From the NCBI GenBank assembly GCA_035477115.1, contig DATIKW010000004.1, positions 1 to 27,366 on the forward strand: a stretch of 27,366 bases of DNA. The letters are read 5' to 3'. The notes below the pieces were generated by a model. That model worked only from the letters and a program-made list of their open reading frames with translations, had not been told where the DNA came from and did not search any database. This stretch comes from UBA995 sp035477115. Lineage in GTDB: Bacteria; Bacillota; Sulfobacillia; UBA995. Position 1 is the stretch's first letter, and every line of letters begins with the position of its first letter. Positions 16,019-22,660 of the stretch are shown here, piece by piece. Both the position numbers and the translations under genes were made by a program.

Positions 16019-16339
16019 TTACGCCAAGAGGTTCTGCAACTTCATGGCCAGTCCCATGTCTCCCTGCAGCTTCAGCCGCTGTGACATGAACAACTGGGTG
16101 GCATTGGCCTTGCCCCCCACCATGTCCCGGAAGTCCGCGGAACTCATGTTGATGGTGACTCCTGGGGTGCTGGGCGTTCCCTCGACGACCTGGGCCTTGC
16201 CTGCCTCCAGCTTCACCTGCCAGCAGCCCGGCTCATCTCCGGACAAGCAGAACTGGAAGACGGCGTTCATCCCCTGCAGCTTGGCCGAATTGGCGGCCAC
16301 CCGCGTCTCAAGGTCGGCGAAAATCTCCTTCACGGTCAC
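16019..16339 (-). CDS. SCP2 sterol-binding-domain protein, about 106 aa
   Basis: A small lipid or acyl-CoA-binding protein of the SCP2 fold. Visible family features are the sequence NAVFQFCLSG, the beta strand WQVKLEAGKAQVVEG, PGVTINMSSADFRDMVGGKA and the terminal LKLQGDMGLAMKLQNLL. I start at GTG 16337-16339, directly behind the GGAGGAGGGGAGAG stretch; GTG 16333 is equally possible. It lies 28 nt downstream of the TetR gene and is surely co-transcribed. In the setting of acyl-CoA dehydrogenase and enoyl-CoA hydratase it probably binds an acyl intermediate; this is inferred from neighbours. Confidence 0.85.
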   Translation of the reverse strand: MTVKEIFADLETRVAANSAKLQGMNAVFQFCLSGDEPGCWQVKLEAGKAQVVEGTPSTPGVTINMSSADFRDMVGGKANATQLFMSQRLKLQGDMGLAMKLQNLLA

Positions 16340-16367
16340 GACTCTCCCCTCCTCCATCCCGTCTGAG

Positions 16368-16979
16368 TCACGGACTAGACTTCGTCTCCCCAGCGGAAGT
16401 TCCTGCCACCTCCCCTGCATCCAGACCGCACAGGAACAGCTCGACGAAAGATGCGGCTACGTCCTCGTGCGTCAGCCGACCCCCCAGAGTAAACCAGTGG
16501 CAAATATAGTTGTCTGCGCCGAGGATCGCCATGGCGGCCAGCCGGGGGTTCGCCGGCCGGAACTCCCCTCGCCTTATCCCCTCCTCGATCGTCCGCTCGA
16601 ACAAGCTCTGGTAGCGCCGCAGGCTATCCCCCACGCGCTGCCGCAAGTCAGGCTCGAGAGCAGGCCACTCGCGCAGGAACACGGCGTAGATGGCTGTGTT
16701 CTCGGCGATAAGGGCGACATGATGGCGCACCGCGCGTTCGAGTCGTTCCCGGGCCGTCCCCGGGCGGGAGAGGATCTGCTCCAGTCCGTGAGCGTAGCCC
16801 AGCATCCCCTCGGCGACGATCCGCCCCAGCAGTTCCTCCTTGCTCGAGATGTAGTGGTAGAGGCTTCCCTTCTGAAGGCCAACCGCATCGGCAATGTCCT
16901 GCACCGAAGTGGCATGAAAGCCCTTCTCTTGGAACAGGCGCACTGCCGTCTCATGAATCGCCTTCGCCCTCGCACCGAT
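16368..16979 (-). CDS. TetR-family transcription repressor, 203 aa
   Basis: Ligand-responsive repressor of the divergent acyl-CoA genes. The N-terminal HTH is typical: AIHETAVRLFQEKGFHATSV, then QDIADAVGLQKGSLYHYISS and KEELL (about residues 7-55). The all-helical C-terminal domain contains the ligand pocket. The TTG at 16977-16979 has GGTGG 7 nt upstream and removes a tryptophan-rich extension that would run into the operator; the longer frame starts with TTG at 17009. A palindrome at 17005-17018 covers its predicted transcription start, which suggests autorepression. The likely effector is an acyl-CoA, from context only. Confidence 0.9.
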   Translation of the reverse strand: MGARAKAIHETAVRLFQEKGFHATSVQDIADAVGLQKGSLYHYISSKEELLGRIVAEGMLGYAHGLEQILSRPGTARERLERAVRHHVALIAENTAIYAVFLREWPALEPDLRQRVGDSLRRYQSLFERTIEEGIRRGEFRPANPRLAAMAILGADNYICHWFTLGGRLTHEDVAASFVELFLCGLDAGEVAGTSAGETKSSP

Positions 16980-17004
16980 CAAATGCCATCCACCCAACCA
17001 ATCA

Positions 17005-17018
17005 ACCAAACGTCTGGC
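17005..17018. promoter_or_regulatory. Candidate TetR operator, copy 1
   Basis: ACCAAACGTCTGGC resembles copy 2 (ACCAAACGGTTGGT, 17134-17147) at 11 of 14 positions. It overlaps the expected transcription start (about 17015) of the TetR-SCP2 transcript. Confidence 0.55.
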
Positions 17019-17021
17019 TCA

Positions 17022-17051
17022 ATTGTAACAACCTTCTCGCCTGTTCGTCAA
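17022..17051 (-). promoter_or_regulatory. Promoter of the TetR-SCP2 transcript
   Basis: Minus-strand TTGACG (17046-17051), 18-nt spacer, TACAAT (17022-17027). The -10 box lies 4 bp before operator copy 1. Confidence 0.7.
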
Positions 17052-17133
17052 CGGCGACGGCCGCCGTCCGCGAGCTTGCTCCGGCCACCGGTAGCGGAAG
17101 GAATTTTCCCAACAGCCGTTGAATTGCTTCCAG

Positions 17134-17147
17134 ACCAAACGGTTGGT
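17134..17147. promoter_or_regulatory. Candidate TetR operator, copy 2
   Basis: ACCAAACGGTTGGT has ACCAA/TTGGT arms around four bases. It is 37 bp before the acyl-CoA dehydrogenase start, overlapping the area downstream of a possible -35 (TTGAAT, about 17120), so binding would block plus-strand transcription. Confidence 0.6.
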
Positions 17148-17183
17148 TGAGGGACTGCTCCCTTGAGGAGGGATCGTGGCGCG

Positions 17184-18362
17184 ATGATCGGCTTTCAACT
17201 CACCGAGGAGCAACGCGACTTCCAGAAACTGGCTCGGGATTTCGCGGTGAAGGAGATCCGTCCTGTGGCCGAGCACTACGATGAGACGGAGGATATGCCC
17301 TGGGAGGTAATCCGCAAGGCCCATCGGTTAGGGCTCACCACCTTCTACTTCCCCGAGGAGTACGGGGGAGGCGGCGTGCTGGACCCCATCACCTATTTCA
17401 TAATCAACGAGGAACTCGCCTGGGGTTGCGCGGGCATTCAGACGTGCATCGCGGGAACGGGACTGGCGGCCGCGGCGATCATGGGCATGGGGACGGAAGA
17501 GCAGAAGAAGAAGTGGATTCCCATGTTCTGCGGCGACGACGCGAAGATCGGGGCCATGGCGCTCACCGAGCCGGAAGCGGGGTCCGATGCCCAGGCGGTG
17601 AAGACCATCGCCCGACAGGACGGCGACTCCTGGGTGCTCAGCGGCAAGAAGTGCTTCATAACCAACGGCGGCATTGCGGACCTGCATGTGGTGTTCGCCA
17701 CCACCGATCCAAGCCTCGGATGGGCGGGGCTGGCGGCTTTCGTGATCGAGGCGGGAACGCCCGGCCTGACCATGGGGAAGAAAGAGAAGAAACTCGGGGT
17801 CAGGGCATCGCACACCGCCGAGTTGTTCCTCGATGATTGCCGCATCCCGCTCGAGAACCAGCTCGGGTTCACCCCCGGCTCGGGATCTTCCGGGTTCGGG
17901 GCCCTGGGAGCCCTCAAGATGCTCGAGCACACTCGACCAGGGGTAGGTATCGCGGCGGTGGGCGTCGCCCGGGCGGCCTATGAGTTCGCGCTGGACTATG
18001 CCCAGAAGCGGGTCCAGTTCGGCAAACCGATCATCACCAAGCAGGCGATATCATTCGTCCTGGCGGACATGGCCACCAACATCGACGCCGCCCGGCTCCT
18101 GTGCTGGCGTGCCGGATGGCTGCAGCGGGAGAACCTGCCGATGCGCAACGCGGAGGGGAGCATGGCCAAGCTCTTCGCGGGCGATACGGCCATGGCGGTG
18201 ACCACCCAAGCCGTGCAGATCCTCGGCGGCTACGGTTACATGAAGGACTTCCCCGTGGAGAAGTGGATGCGGGATGCGAAGATCTATCAGATCTGGGAAG
18301 GTACGGCGGAAGTCCAGCGCCTGGTCATCTCTCGGGCGATCACCGGCCGCGGGTTCTTCTAG
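17184..18362 (+). CDS. Acyl-CoA dehydrogenase, 392 aa
   Basis: FAD enzyme that oxidises acyl-CoA to trans-2-enoyl-CoA, passing electrons to an electron-transfer flavoprotein. The three-part fold is complete: N-terminal helices, the beta domain with AMALTEPEAGSDAQ (residues 125-138) and FITNGGIADLHVV, and the C-terminal helices with AQKRVQFGKPI. The catalytic glutamate is E372 in IYQIWEGTAEVQRLV, the place used by short/medium-chain enzymes. The ATG at 17184 has GAGGAGGG about 11 nt upstream. It is first of a plus-strand group with enoyl-CoA hydratase and a methyltransferase, divergent from the TetR gene. Chain-length preference cannot be read reliably. No ETF genes are in the window. Confidence 0.95.
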   Translation: MIGFQLTEEQRDFQKLARDFAVKEIRPVAEHYDETEDMPWEVIRKAHRLGLTTFYFPEEYGGGGVLDPITYFIINEELAWGCAGIQTCIAGTGLAAAAIMGMGTEEQKKKWIPMFCGDDAKIGAMALTEPEAGSDAQAVKTIARQDGDSWVLSGKKCFITNGGIADLHVVFATTDPSLGWAGLAAFVIEAGTPGLTMGKKEKKLGVRASHTAELFLDDCRIPLENQLGFTPGSGSSGFGALGALKMLEHTRPGVGIAAVGVARAAYEFALDYAQKRVQFGKPIITKQAISFVLADMATNIDAARLLCWRAGWLQRENLPMRNAEGSMAKLFAGDTAMAVTTQAVQILGGYGYMKDFPVEKWMRDAKIYQIWEGTAEVQRLVISRAITGRGFF

Positions 18363-18388
18363 GTCTCTCGGACACTCGCTGCAAAGGA

Positions 18389-18432
18389 GGGCGCCGCCCG
18401 CCGGCGGATGATGGCCGGGCAGGACGGCGCCC
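18389..18432 (+). other. Strong hairpin between acyl-CoA dehydrogenase and enoyl-CoA hydratase
   Basis: GGGCGCCG (18389-18396) pairs with CGGCGCCC (18425-18432), with further inner pairing (GCCCG/CGGGC). It follows the dehydrogenase stop by 27 nt within a 177-nt gap that otherwise holds no gene. There is no T-run, so it may adjust the ratio of the two messages rather than end transcription. Confidence 0.5.
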
Positions 18433-18539
18433 ATCACCTCTGGGAGGAAGCCGCTCGCGCCGGGAGGTCAGGGAGCGACAGGGCCCGAATAAGGTTCCCA
18501 CGAACGGCCCGGACACTAGCTGAGGGGAGTGATAGCTCC

Positions 18540-19340
18540 GTGGCGCAGTCGTTTTTCGAGGTCACTCACGACCAGGCAGTCGGGGTCGTGGTCATGAACC
18601 GGCCGCCGGTGAATGCGCTGTCAGCCGCACTGCTGGAGGAGTTCGCCGGGGTGCTCGACGCTATGGAAGGAAACGCGCAGGTCCGAGCGATCCTGCTCAC
18701 CGCGGGCGAGGACATCCGCACCCGGTCGGCCAAGTTCTTCTGTGCCGGTGCCGACATCAAGGAGTTCGGCGAGACCTTCTTCAGCGGGCGCGCCGGCGCG
18801 GCGGTGCAGCGAGGCGCGGCTATCCTGACCCGCCTGCAGCGATTCCCCAAGCCGGTGGTGGTAGCGATCAACGGCAATGCGCTTGGAGGAGGCTGCGAGC
18901 TGGTCATGGCCGCTCACTTGCGCGTCCTCGCGGCCGAGGCCTGGCTGGGGCAGCCGGAGATCCGGCTTGGCATCATCCCCGGCTATGGCGGGACGCAGCG
19001 CCTACCCCGGCTCATGGGACGCGGTCTCGCGCTCGAATACCTCCTCACCGGAGAGAATATCTCGGCGGACTTGGCCCTGCGGACAGGACTGGTCAATCAG
19101 GTCGTACCGCTCGAGCAGTGCGTGGCGGCGGGGATGGCTTTGGCCCGCAAGCTGTCGGGATTGGCTCCGTTGGCCGCCCGCTACATCATCGAAGCCGTCA
19201 ACGAAGGCCTCGATCGGGGCATCGATGACGGGATGAGCGCGGAACTCGACCGGATGGTCAAGGTGCTGGCAAGCCAGGACGCAGTGGAAGGCAGCATGGC
19301 GTTCGTCGAGAAGCGGCCAGCTCAATTCAAGGGCAGGTAA
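18540..19340 (+). CDS. Enoyl-CoA hydratase/isomerase (crotonase family), 266 aa
   Basis: Hydrates the enoyl-CoA made by the upstream dehydrogenase. Crotonase features: FCAGADIKEF (residues 67-76), NALGGGCELVMAAHLRV with glutamate E120, and PEIRLGIIPGYGGTQRLPR with E140; both catalytic glutamates are present, which favours hydratase activity. The GTG at 18540 has GAGGGGA 11 nt upstream and begins the conserved protein; an upstream open extension from 18408 is not protein-like and contains the hairpin region. A small insertion (EDIRTRSAKF) precedes the oxyanion-hole segment. It is followed after 33 nt by the methyltransferase gene. Confidence 0.93.
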   Translation: MAQSFFEVTHDQAVGVVVMNRPPVNALSAALLEEFAGVLDAMEGNAQVRAILLTAGEDIRTRSAKFFCAGADIKEFGETFFSGRAGAAVQRGAAILTRLQRFPKPVVVAINGNALGGGCELVMAAHLRVLAAEAWLGQPEIRLGIIPGYGGTQRLPRLMGRGLALEYLLTGENISADLALRTGLVNQVVPLEQCVAAGMALARKLSGLAPLAARYIIEAVNEGLDRGIDDGMSAELDRMVKVLASQDAVEGSMAFVEKRPAQFKGR

Positions 19341-19373
19341 CGTGATAGGGTGTTCGGGAGGTTGGGCAGTCCC

Positions 19374-20243
19374 ATGGCACATGCGCAGGTCACGACCTTC
19401 CTGAGTTCCGGGGGCCGCCAGGTCACCATCGGCGGAGGCGGCCCCACGGTAATCATCGGCGAACGCATCAACCCCACCGGCCGCAGGGCACTGGCGCGGG
19501 CGATCCAGTCCGGCAATCTGGAACCGGTCCTGGCGGAGGCACGATTGCAGGCGGAGTCCGGGGCCGCGGTCCTGGATGTGAATGTGGGAGTGCCTGGGCT
19601 CGACCAGATCGAGTGGATGCCCCGGGTAGTCGCGGCCATCCAGGATACGGTGGACATCCCGTTGTGTCTCGACAGCCCCGACCCTGGCGCCCTCGCGGCC
19701 GCGTTGCGGGTGTACCGGGGTAGAGCGCTGCTCAACTCCACGACCGCCGAACCCGCCATGCTAGATCGACTCATCCCGCTGGCCAGGGAGCATCGCGCGG
19801 CATTGGTGTGCCTCCTGACCGACGAGGCCGGCATACCTGCCACCGCCGCCGGGAGGATGGCGCTCGCCGAACGGATCATCCGCCGGGCGGAGCGGGAAGG
19901 CCTGACCGTGTCCGACCTGGTGCTGGATCCGGTCGTCCTGGCGGTGAGCGCCGATGCCGGGGCCGCCGCCGTCACCCTCGACACGATCGCCGCGCTGGTC
20001 GAAACCTACGGGGTCAATACCACCGCCGGGGCGAGCAACGTATCTTTCGGTCTCCCCAACCGCGTGGACCTGACGGCTGCGTTCCTCGTGCTGGCCATAC
20101 GGGAGGGACTCAGCTGCCCCATCGCCGATCCCACCCACGCCGCGGTACGCCGGGCGGTCCTGGCGGCCGACCTCCTGCGCGGCCGCGACGGATATGCGAT
20201 GCGCTGGATCCGGGACCATCGGCGTCATCCCAACGCCCGTTGA
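19374..20243 (+). CDS. Pterin-binding methyltransferase (AcsE/MtgA/MetH-MeTr type), 289 aa
   Basis: Probably transfers a methyl group between methyltetrahydrofolate and a corrinoid protein. It is a TIM-barrel of the pterin-binding superfamily: IIGERINPTGRRAL (residues 27-40), EAARLQAESGAA-like helix then LDVNVG (67-72), LCLDS (97-101), LLNSTTAE and GASNVSFGLPNR, where N222 matches the pterin-contacting Asn of AcsE. Dihydropteroate synthase is less likely given the SNVSFGLPNR segment. I start at ATG 19374 (GGGAGG 12 nt before); GTG 19350 is an alternative. No corrinoid protein or acetyl-CoA synthase genes are nearby, so the partner is unknown. The mgtE promoter begins inside its stop codon. 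Confidence 0.85.
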   Translation: MAHAQVTTFLSSGGRQVTIGGGGPTVIIGERINPTGRRALARAIQSGNLEPVLAEARLQAESGAAVLDVNVGVPGLDQIEWMPRVVAAIQDTVDIPLCLDSPDPGALAAALRVYRGRALLNSTTAEPAMLDRLIPLAREHRAALVCLLTDEAGIPATAAGRMALAERIIRRAEREGLTVSDLVLDPVVLAVSADAGAAAVTLDTIAALVETYGVNTTAGASNVSFGLPNRVDLTAAFLVLAIREGLSCPIADPTHAAVRRAVLAADLLRGRDGYAMRWIRDHRRHPNAR

Positions 20244-20268
20244 GTTTCGCCCCCTCCGGGAGTATAAT
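20240..20268 (+). promoter_or_regulatory. Sigma-A promoter of the mgtE leader
   Basis: TTGAGT (20240-20245), 17-nt spacer, TATAAT (20263-20268). The -35 overlaps the stop codon of the methyltransferase gene. Transcription would begin near 20275, about 257 nt before the mgtE start. Confidence 0.85.
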
Positions 20269-20274
20269 GCAGGA

Positions 20275-20510
20275 GGCTGCGCGGCAAGCCCGCGCCGGCC
20301 GGGGAGGTGGGGACGGTGGACAGTCCGGACGGTAGCGGGAGTCATCACCGGCCAATCCCGGTCTCCCCGGTCCCTGTCGCCTGAGTCGAGGGTGACTGCC
20401 GAGGACGAGGCCGGGTAGGGCGCCGGCACCCCCTCGGGCCGCCTGAGACCCCGTCCAGGTCCTGAACCGCGACGGCCAGGTCTATGACGACCTGGCCGTT
20501 TCCTGTTTGT
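20275..20510 (+). promoter_or_regulatory. Structured leader RNA / attenuator upstream of mgtE, unassigned class
   Basis: About 230 nt of GC-rich, non-coding leader between a strong promoter and a terminator. Stems that can be drawn by hand: GCGCGG/CCGCGC (20279-20284/20290-20295, 5-nt loop); a 10-bp stem containing CCGGGGAG/CTCCCCGG (20299-20306/20363-20370); CGGGA/TCCCG within it; GTCGCC/GGTGAC (about 20376-20394); GCCGAGG/CCTCGGGC with one bulge (about 20398-20439). Near the 3' end, CCGTC (20451-20455) can pair with GACGG (20471-20475), overlapping the terminator's 5' arm, and CCAGGTC occurs twice, so the terminator's 3' arm has two possible partners. That is the logic of a terminator/antiterminator switch. 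I do not see the M-box hallmarks expected for many mgtE leaders, nor T-box or TPP cores. Confidence 0.6.
20472..20509 (+). terminator. Intrinsic terminator in the mgtE leader
   Basis: ACGGCCAGGTC (20472-20482) and GACCTGGCCGT (20488-20498) form a perfect 11-bp stem with a 5-nt loop, followed by the T-rich TTTCCTGTTTGT stretch. It ends about 20 nt before the mgtE ribosome-binding site, so it must be overcome for mgtE expression. Confidence 0.85.
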
Positions 20511-20531
20511 ACTGGAACAAGGAGGGGAACC

Positions 20532-21851
20532 GTGTCCATCCAAGAGACCCTCGAACGCGTGTTACAGCAAGTCCGGGCCGGCATCCATCCCAGCGACCTC
20601 GCCGACCTGGTGGACGAACTCAACGACCAGCAGAAACAGGAGTTGTTCCTGCTCCTATCCGATGTTGAGGCCGCGGCCATCATCCAGGAGATGGAGGGCT
20701 TCGACCAGGCGGCCGTGCTGCGACTGCTCACCCGGCATCGGGCGTCCGCAATCCTCAAGGAGATGGCTGCCGATGACGCAGCCGACCTGGTGGGAGAGTT
20801 GCCCCCGGACGAGGCCCGGGAACTCCTGAACCTGGTAGCGGGAGAGGAAGCCCAGGATATCAAGGAACTCCTGCGCTACCCCGAGGACACCGCCGGCGGC
20901 CTGATGACCACCGAGTTCATCGCCTTGCCCGAGAACCTCACGATCAAACACGCTTTCAACCGGTTGCGGCAACTGGCGCCCAGCGCGGAAGTTGCCTATT
21001 ACGTGTACGTGGTGGACCAGTCCGGCCGGCTGACGGGTGTCCTGTCCCTTCGCGACCTGATCGCCACCGGGGATGACGTGCCTCTGGCCGAGGTCATGCG
21101 GCGGAATCCGATGACCGTCCCCGTCGACATGAATCAGGAGGAAGTGGCCCGGCTCGTGTCCCGCTATGACCTGCTCGCCCTGCCGGTAGTCGCAGCGGAT
21201 GGGCGCCTCCTGGGCGTGGTGACGGTCGACGACGTGCTCGACGTGATGGTGGAAGAGGCCACCGAGGACATCCTCCACCTCGGCCGGGCGGGGAGCGTCG
21301 AGATCACCAACATCCTGGCCATGCCCTTCACCGCGCTGGTGCGCCGGCGACTCCCCTGGCTGCTCATATCGGTCGTGGGCGGGACGCTTTCCGGCGGGGT
21401 GATCAGCGCCTACGAGAGCGTCCTGCAATCGGTCATCACCCTCGCGGTGTTCATCCCCGTGATCATGGACATGGGCGGCGCCGTCGGCACCCAGTCCTCC
21501 ACCATTGTAGTGCGGGCCCTATCCACCGGGCATCTGGCGTTCCGGGATGTAGGCCGCTTCCTCCTACATGAACTCAAGGTCGGGAGCGCTCTGGGCCTGG
21601 GGGCCGGGCTGCTGGCAGGCGCAGTGGCCGCCCTGTGGAAGGGCGAACCGGTACTGGGCGTCATCGTGGCGTTGTCCGCCTTCTGCGCGCTGACCCTGGC
21701 GGCAATGGTAGGCGCCGGCGTCCCCATCGTCTGGCGCCTGCTGCGGGTGGACCCGGCGGTAGCCGCCTCGCCTTTCGTCACCGCGATCAAGGACATCACC
21801 GGGCTGTTGATCTACTTCGGCTTCGCGTCGCTCTTGCTGGATCACCTCTAG
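20532..21851 (+). CDS. mgtE: Magnesium transporter/channel MgtE, 439 aa
   Basis: Homodimeric Mg2+-gated channel for Mg2+ uptake in the cytoplasmic membrane. Domains in order: N domain of helical repeats (about residues 1-125), tandem CBS domains (about 126-250) that sense cytosolic Mg2+, the connecting helix, and five membrane helices (about 275-437). The pore-helix aspartate is D421 (IKDITGLLIYFG). The usual GGN.GTQ-type segment reads MDMGGAVGTQSST, with alanine where asparagine is common. GTG 20532 follows a very strong AAGGAGGGG site. It is the only gene after the attenuated leader, so its expression is probably controlled in that leader. Confidence 0.95.
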   Translation: MSIQETLERVLQQVRAGIHPSDLADLVDELNDQQKQELFLLLSDVEAAAIIQEMEGFDQAAVLRLLTRHRASAILKEMAADDAADLVGELPPDEARELLNLVAGEEAQDIKELLRYPEDTAGGLMTTEFIALPENLTIKHAFNRLRQLAPSAEVAYYVYVVDQSGRLTGVLSLRDLIATGDDVPLAEVMRRNPMTVPVDMNQEEVARLVSRYDLLALPVVAADGRLLGVVTVDDVLDVMVEEATEDILHLGRAGSVEITNILAMPFTALVRRRLPWLLISVVGGTLSGGVISAYESVLQSVITLAVFIPVIMDMGGAVGTQSSTIVVRALSTGHLAFRDVGRFLLHELKVGSALGLGAGLLAGAVAALWKGEPVLGVIVALSAFCALTLAAMVGAGVPIVWRLLRVDPAVAASPFVTAIKDITGLLIYFGFASLLLDHL

Positions 21852-21875
21852 GCGACGGGCGGAAGGCGCTTCACG

Positions 21876-22373
21876 TTTGCTGCAGAACGTGAACCCGGGT
21901 TTGAGCATGCCCATCCCTCCGAAAAGCGTTACTGGCGCAGCATGGAGCTTCGAGTACCCGATCCGCCGAACAAAGCTCTCCTGGGCGCGCGTGAGTCCAT
22001 TGCCGCCTATCTGATCCCCCGCGGCTTCGCGATGGTCGTCGTGGATGTGCGGGGCACGGGCGCTTCGACTGGTGTCAGCCGCCATCCCTGGACACCAGAG
22101 GAGATCGCCGATTACGGCGAAGTCGCGACCTGAACTGCCGCCCAGCCCGTGACCGCAACAAGCGGCTGGATAACAACAAGACGTCCAGTCTGTTCCCCTG
22201 GGCTGTCGAGCGAGCCCCCGCCATACCGGACGGGGATGCCCTATCGCACGCTCAAGCGCGCCGACGCGGCCACGCTGCCGCGCGGCGAGATGGTCGAATT
22301 CACCTTTGGATTGGAGCCGACCTCGGCATTACAACAAAAAACTCGGTGGGCAACGCTTTCGGCCACCCACTGA
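21876..22373 (+). pseudogene. Decayed CocE/X-Pro dipeptidyl-peptidase (S15) hydrolase
   Basis: Two separated pieces of one family lie in the same frame. The first (about 21882-22130) reads HAHPSEKRYWRSM and YLIPRGFAMVVVDVRGTGAS, then RHPWTPEEIADYGEVA, matching the region up to just past the RGTG segment of CocE-type alpha/beta hydrolases. It ends at a TGA (22131-22133). The second (about 22245-22340) reads MPYRTLKRADAATLPRGEMV and FGLEPTSAL, matching the C-terminal jelly-roll domain. Most of the catalytic domain between them, including the serine region, is deleted, and there is no proper start. GC content appears lower than in mgtE, suggesting acquired DNA. Not functional. Confidence 0.75.
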
Positions 22374-22403
22374 GCTTCATTCACAACCGGAACGCCGAAT
22401 TTT

Positions 22404-22479
22404 TGGTGCGCCTAGCAGGACTCGAACCTGCGCCACCGGCTCCGGAGGCCGGTGCTCTAATCCGCTGAGCTATAGGCGC
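22404..22479 (-). tRNA. tRNA-Arg (CCG)
   Basis: A 76-nt cloverleaf with encoded CCA (22404-22406). Acceptor GCGCCTA/TAGGCGC, D arm GCTCAGCGGATTAGAGC, anticodon stem CCGGC/GCCGG with loop CTCCGGA (anticodon CCG), T loop TTCGAGT. It stands alone with its own promoter. Confidence 0.96.
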
Positions 22480-22498
22480 ACACATTTCGACCAAGTTC

Positions 22499-22527
22499 AT
22501 TATAGCCTAAGTCGGCTCATCGTGCAA
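22499..22527 (-). promoter_or_regulatory. Sigma-A promoter of tRNA-Arg
   Basis: Minus-strand TTGCAC (22522-22527), exactly 17 nt, TATAAT (22499-22504), 19 bp before the tRNA. Confidence 0.85.
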
Positions 22528-22592
22528 AGTCGCGAATTGCCCCTGCTACGGGAGTTGACTTGCGATCGGGATCGCGTCCGCGGTCATGGGCG

Positions 22593-22660
22593 CGGTCGCC
22601 GCCGTGGTCAGGGTGGCGACCGTGGTCCTTGTAGGGGCGGGTTCCGAACCCGGCCCCTAC
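22593..22660. repeat. GTAGGGGC-type palindromic repeat pair
   Basis: Two adjacent palindromes: CGGTCGCC (22593-22600) with GGCGACCG (22615-22622), and GTAGGGGCGGGTT with AACCCGGCCCCTAC (22631-22660, one bulge). The second shares TGTAGGGGCGGG with the repeat at 15968-16012. It overlaps the last residues of the minus-strand membrane-protein gene, whose stop codon it supplies. Confidence 0.7.

Noticed and set aside
20275..20510. M-box, TPP, RNase P RNA, SRP RNA or 6S RNA in the mgtE leader
   Set aside because: The short conserved strings of the M-box, TPP (CTGAGA occurs, but the CTGATC and GGGTGC parts do not), RNase P (GAGGAAAGTCC) and SRP RNA (GGTCAGGTCCGGAAGG) are not present. 6S RNA has few sequence landmarks, but no overall rod-like fold closing the 5' and 3' ends was apparent by hand.
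20440..20531. T-box leader before mgtE (CCTGAACCGCG looks like an antiterminator bulge)
   Set aside because: The TGGN needed to pair with the tRNA end is missing (CTGAACC instead of GTGGAACC), and mgtE is not an amino-acid gene.
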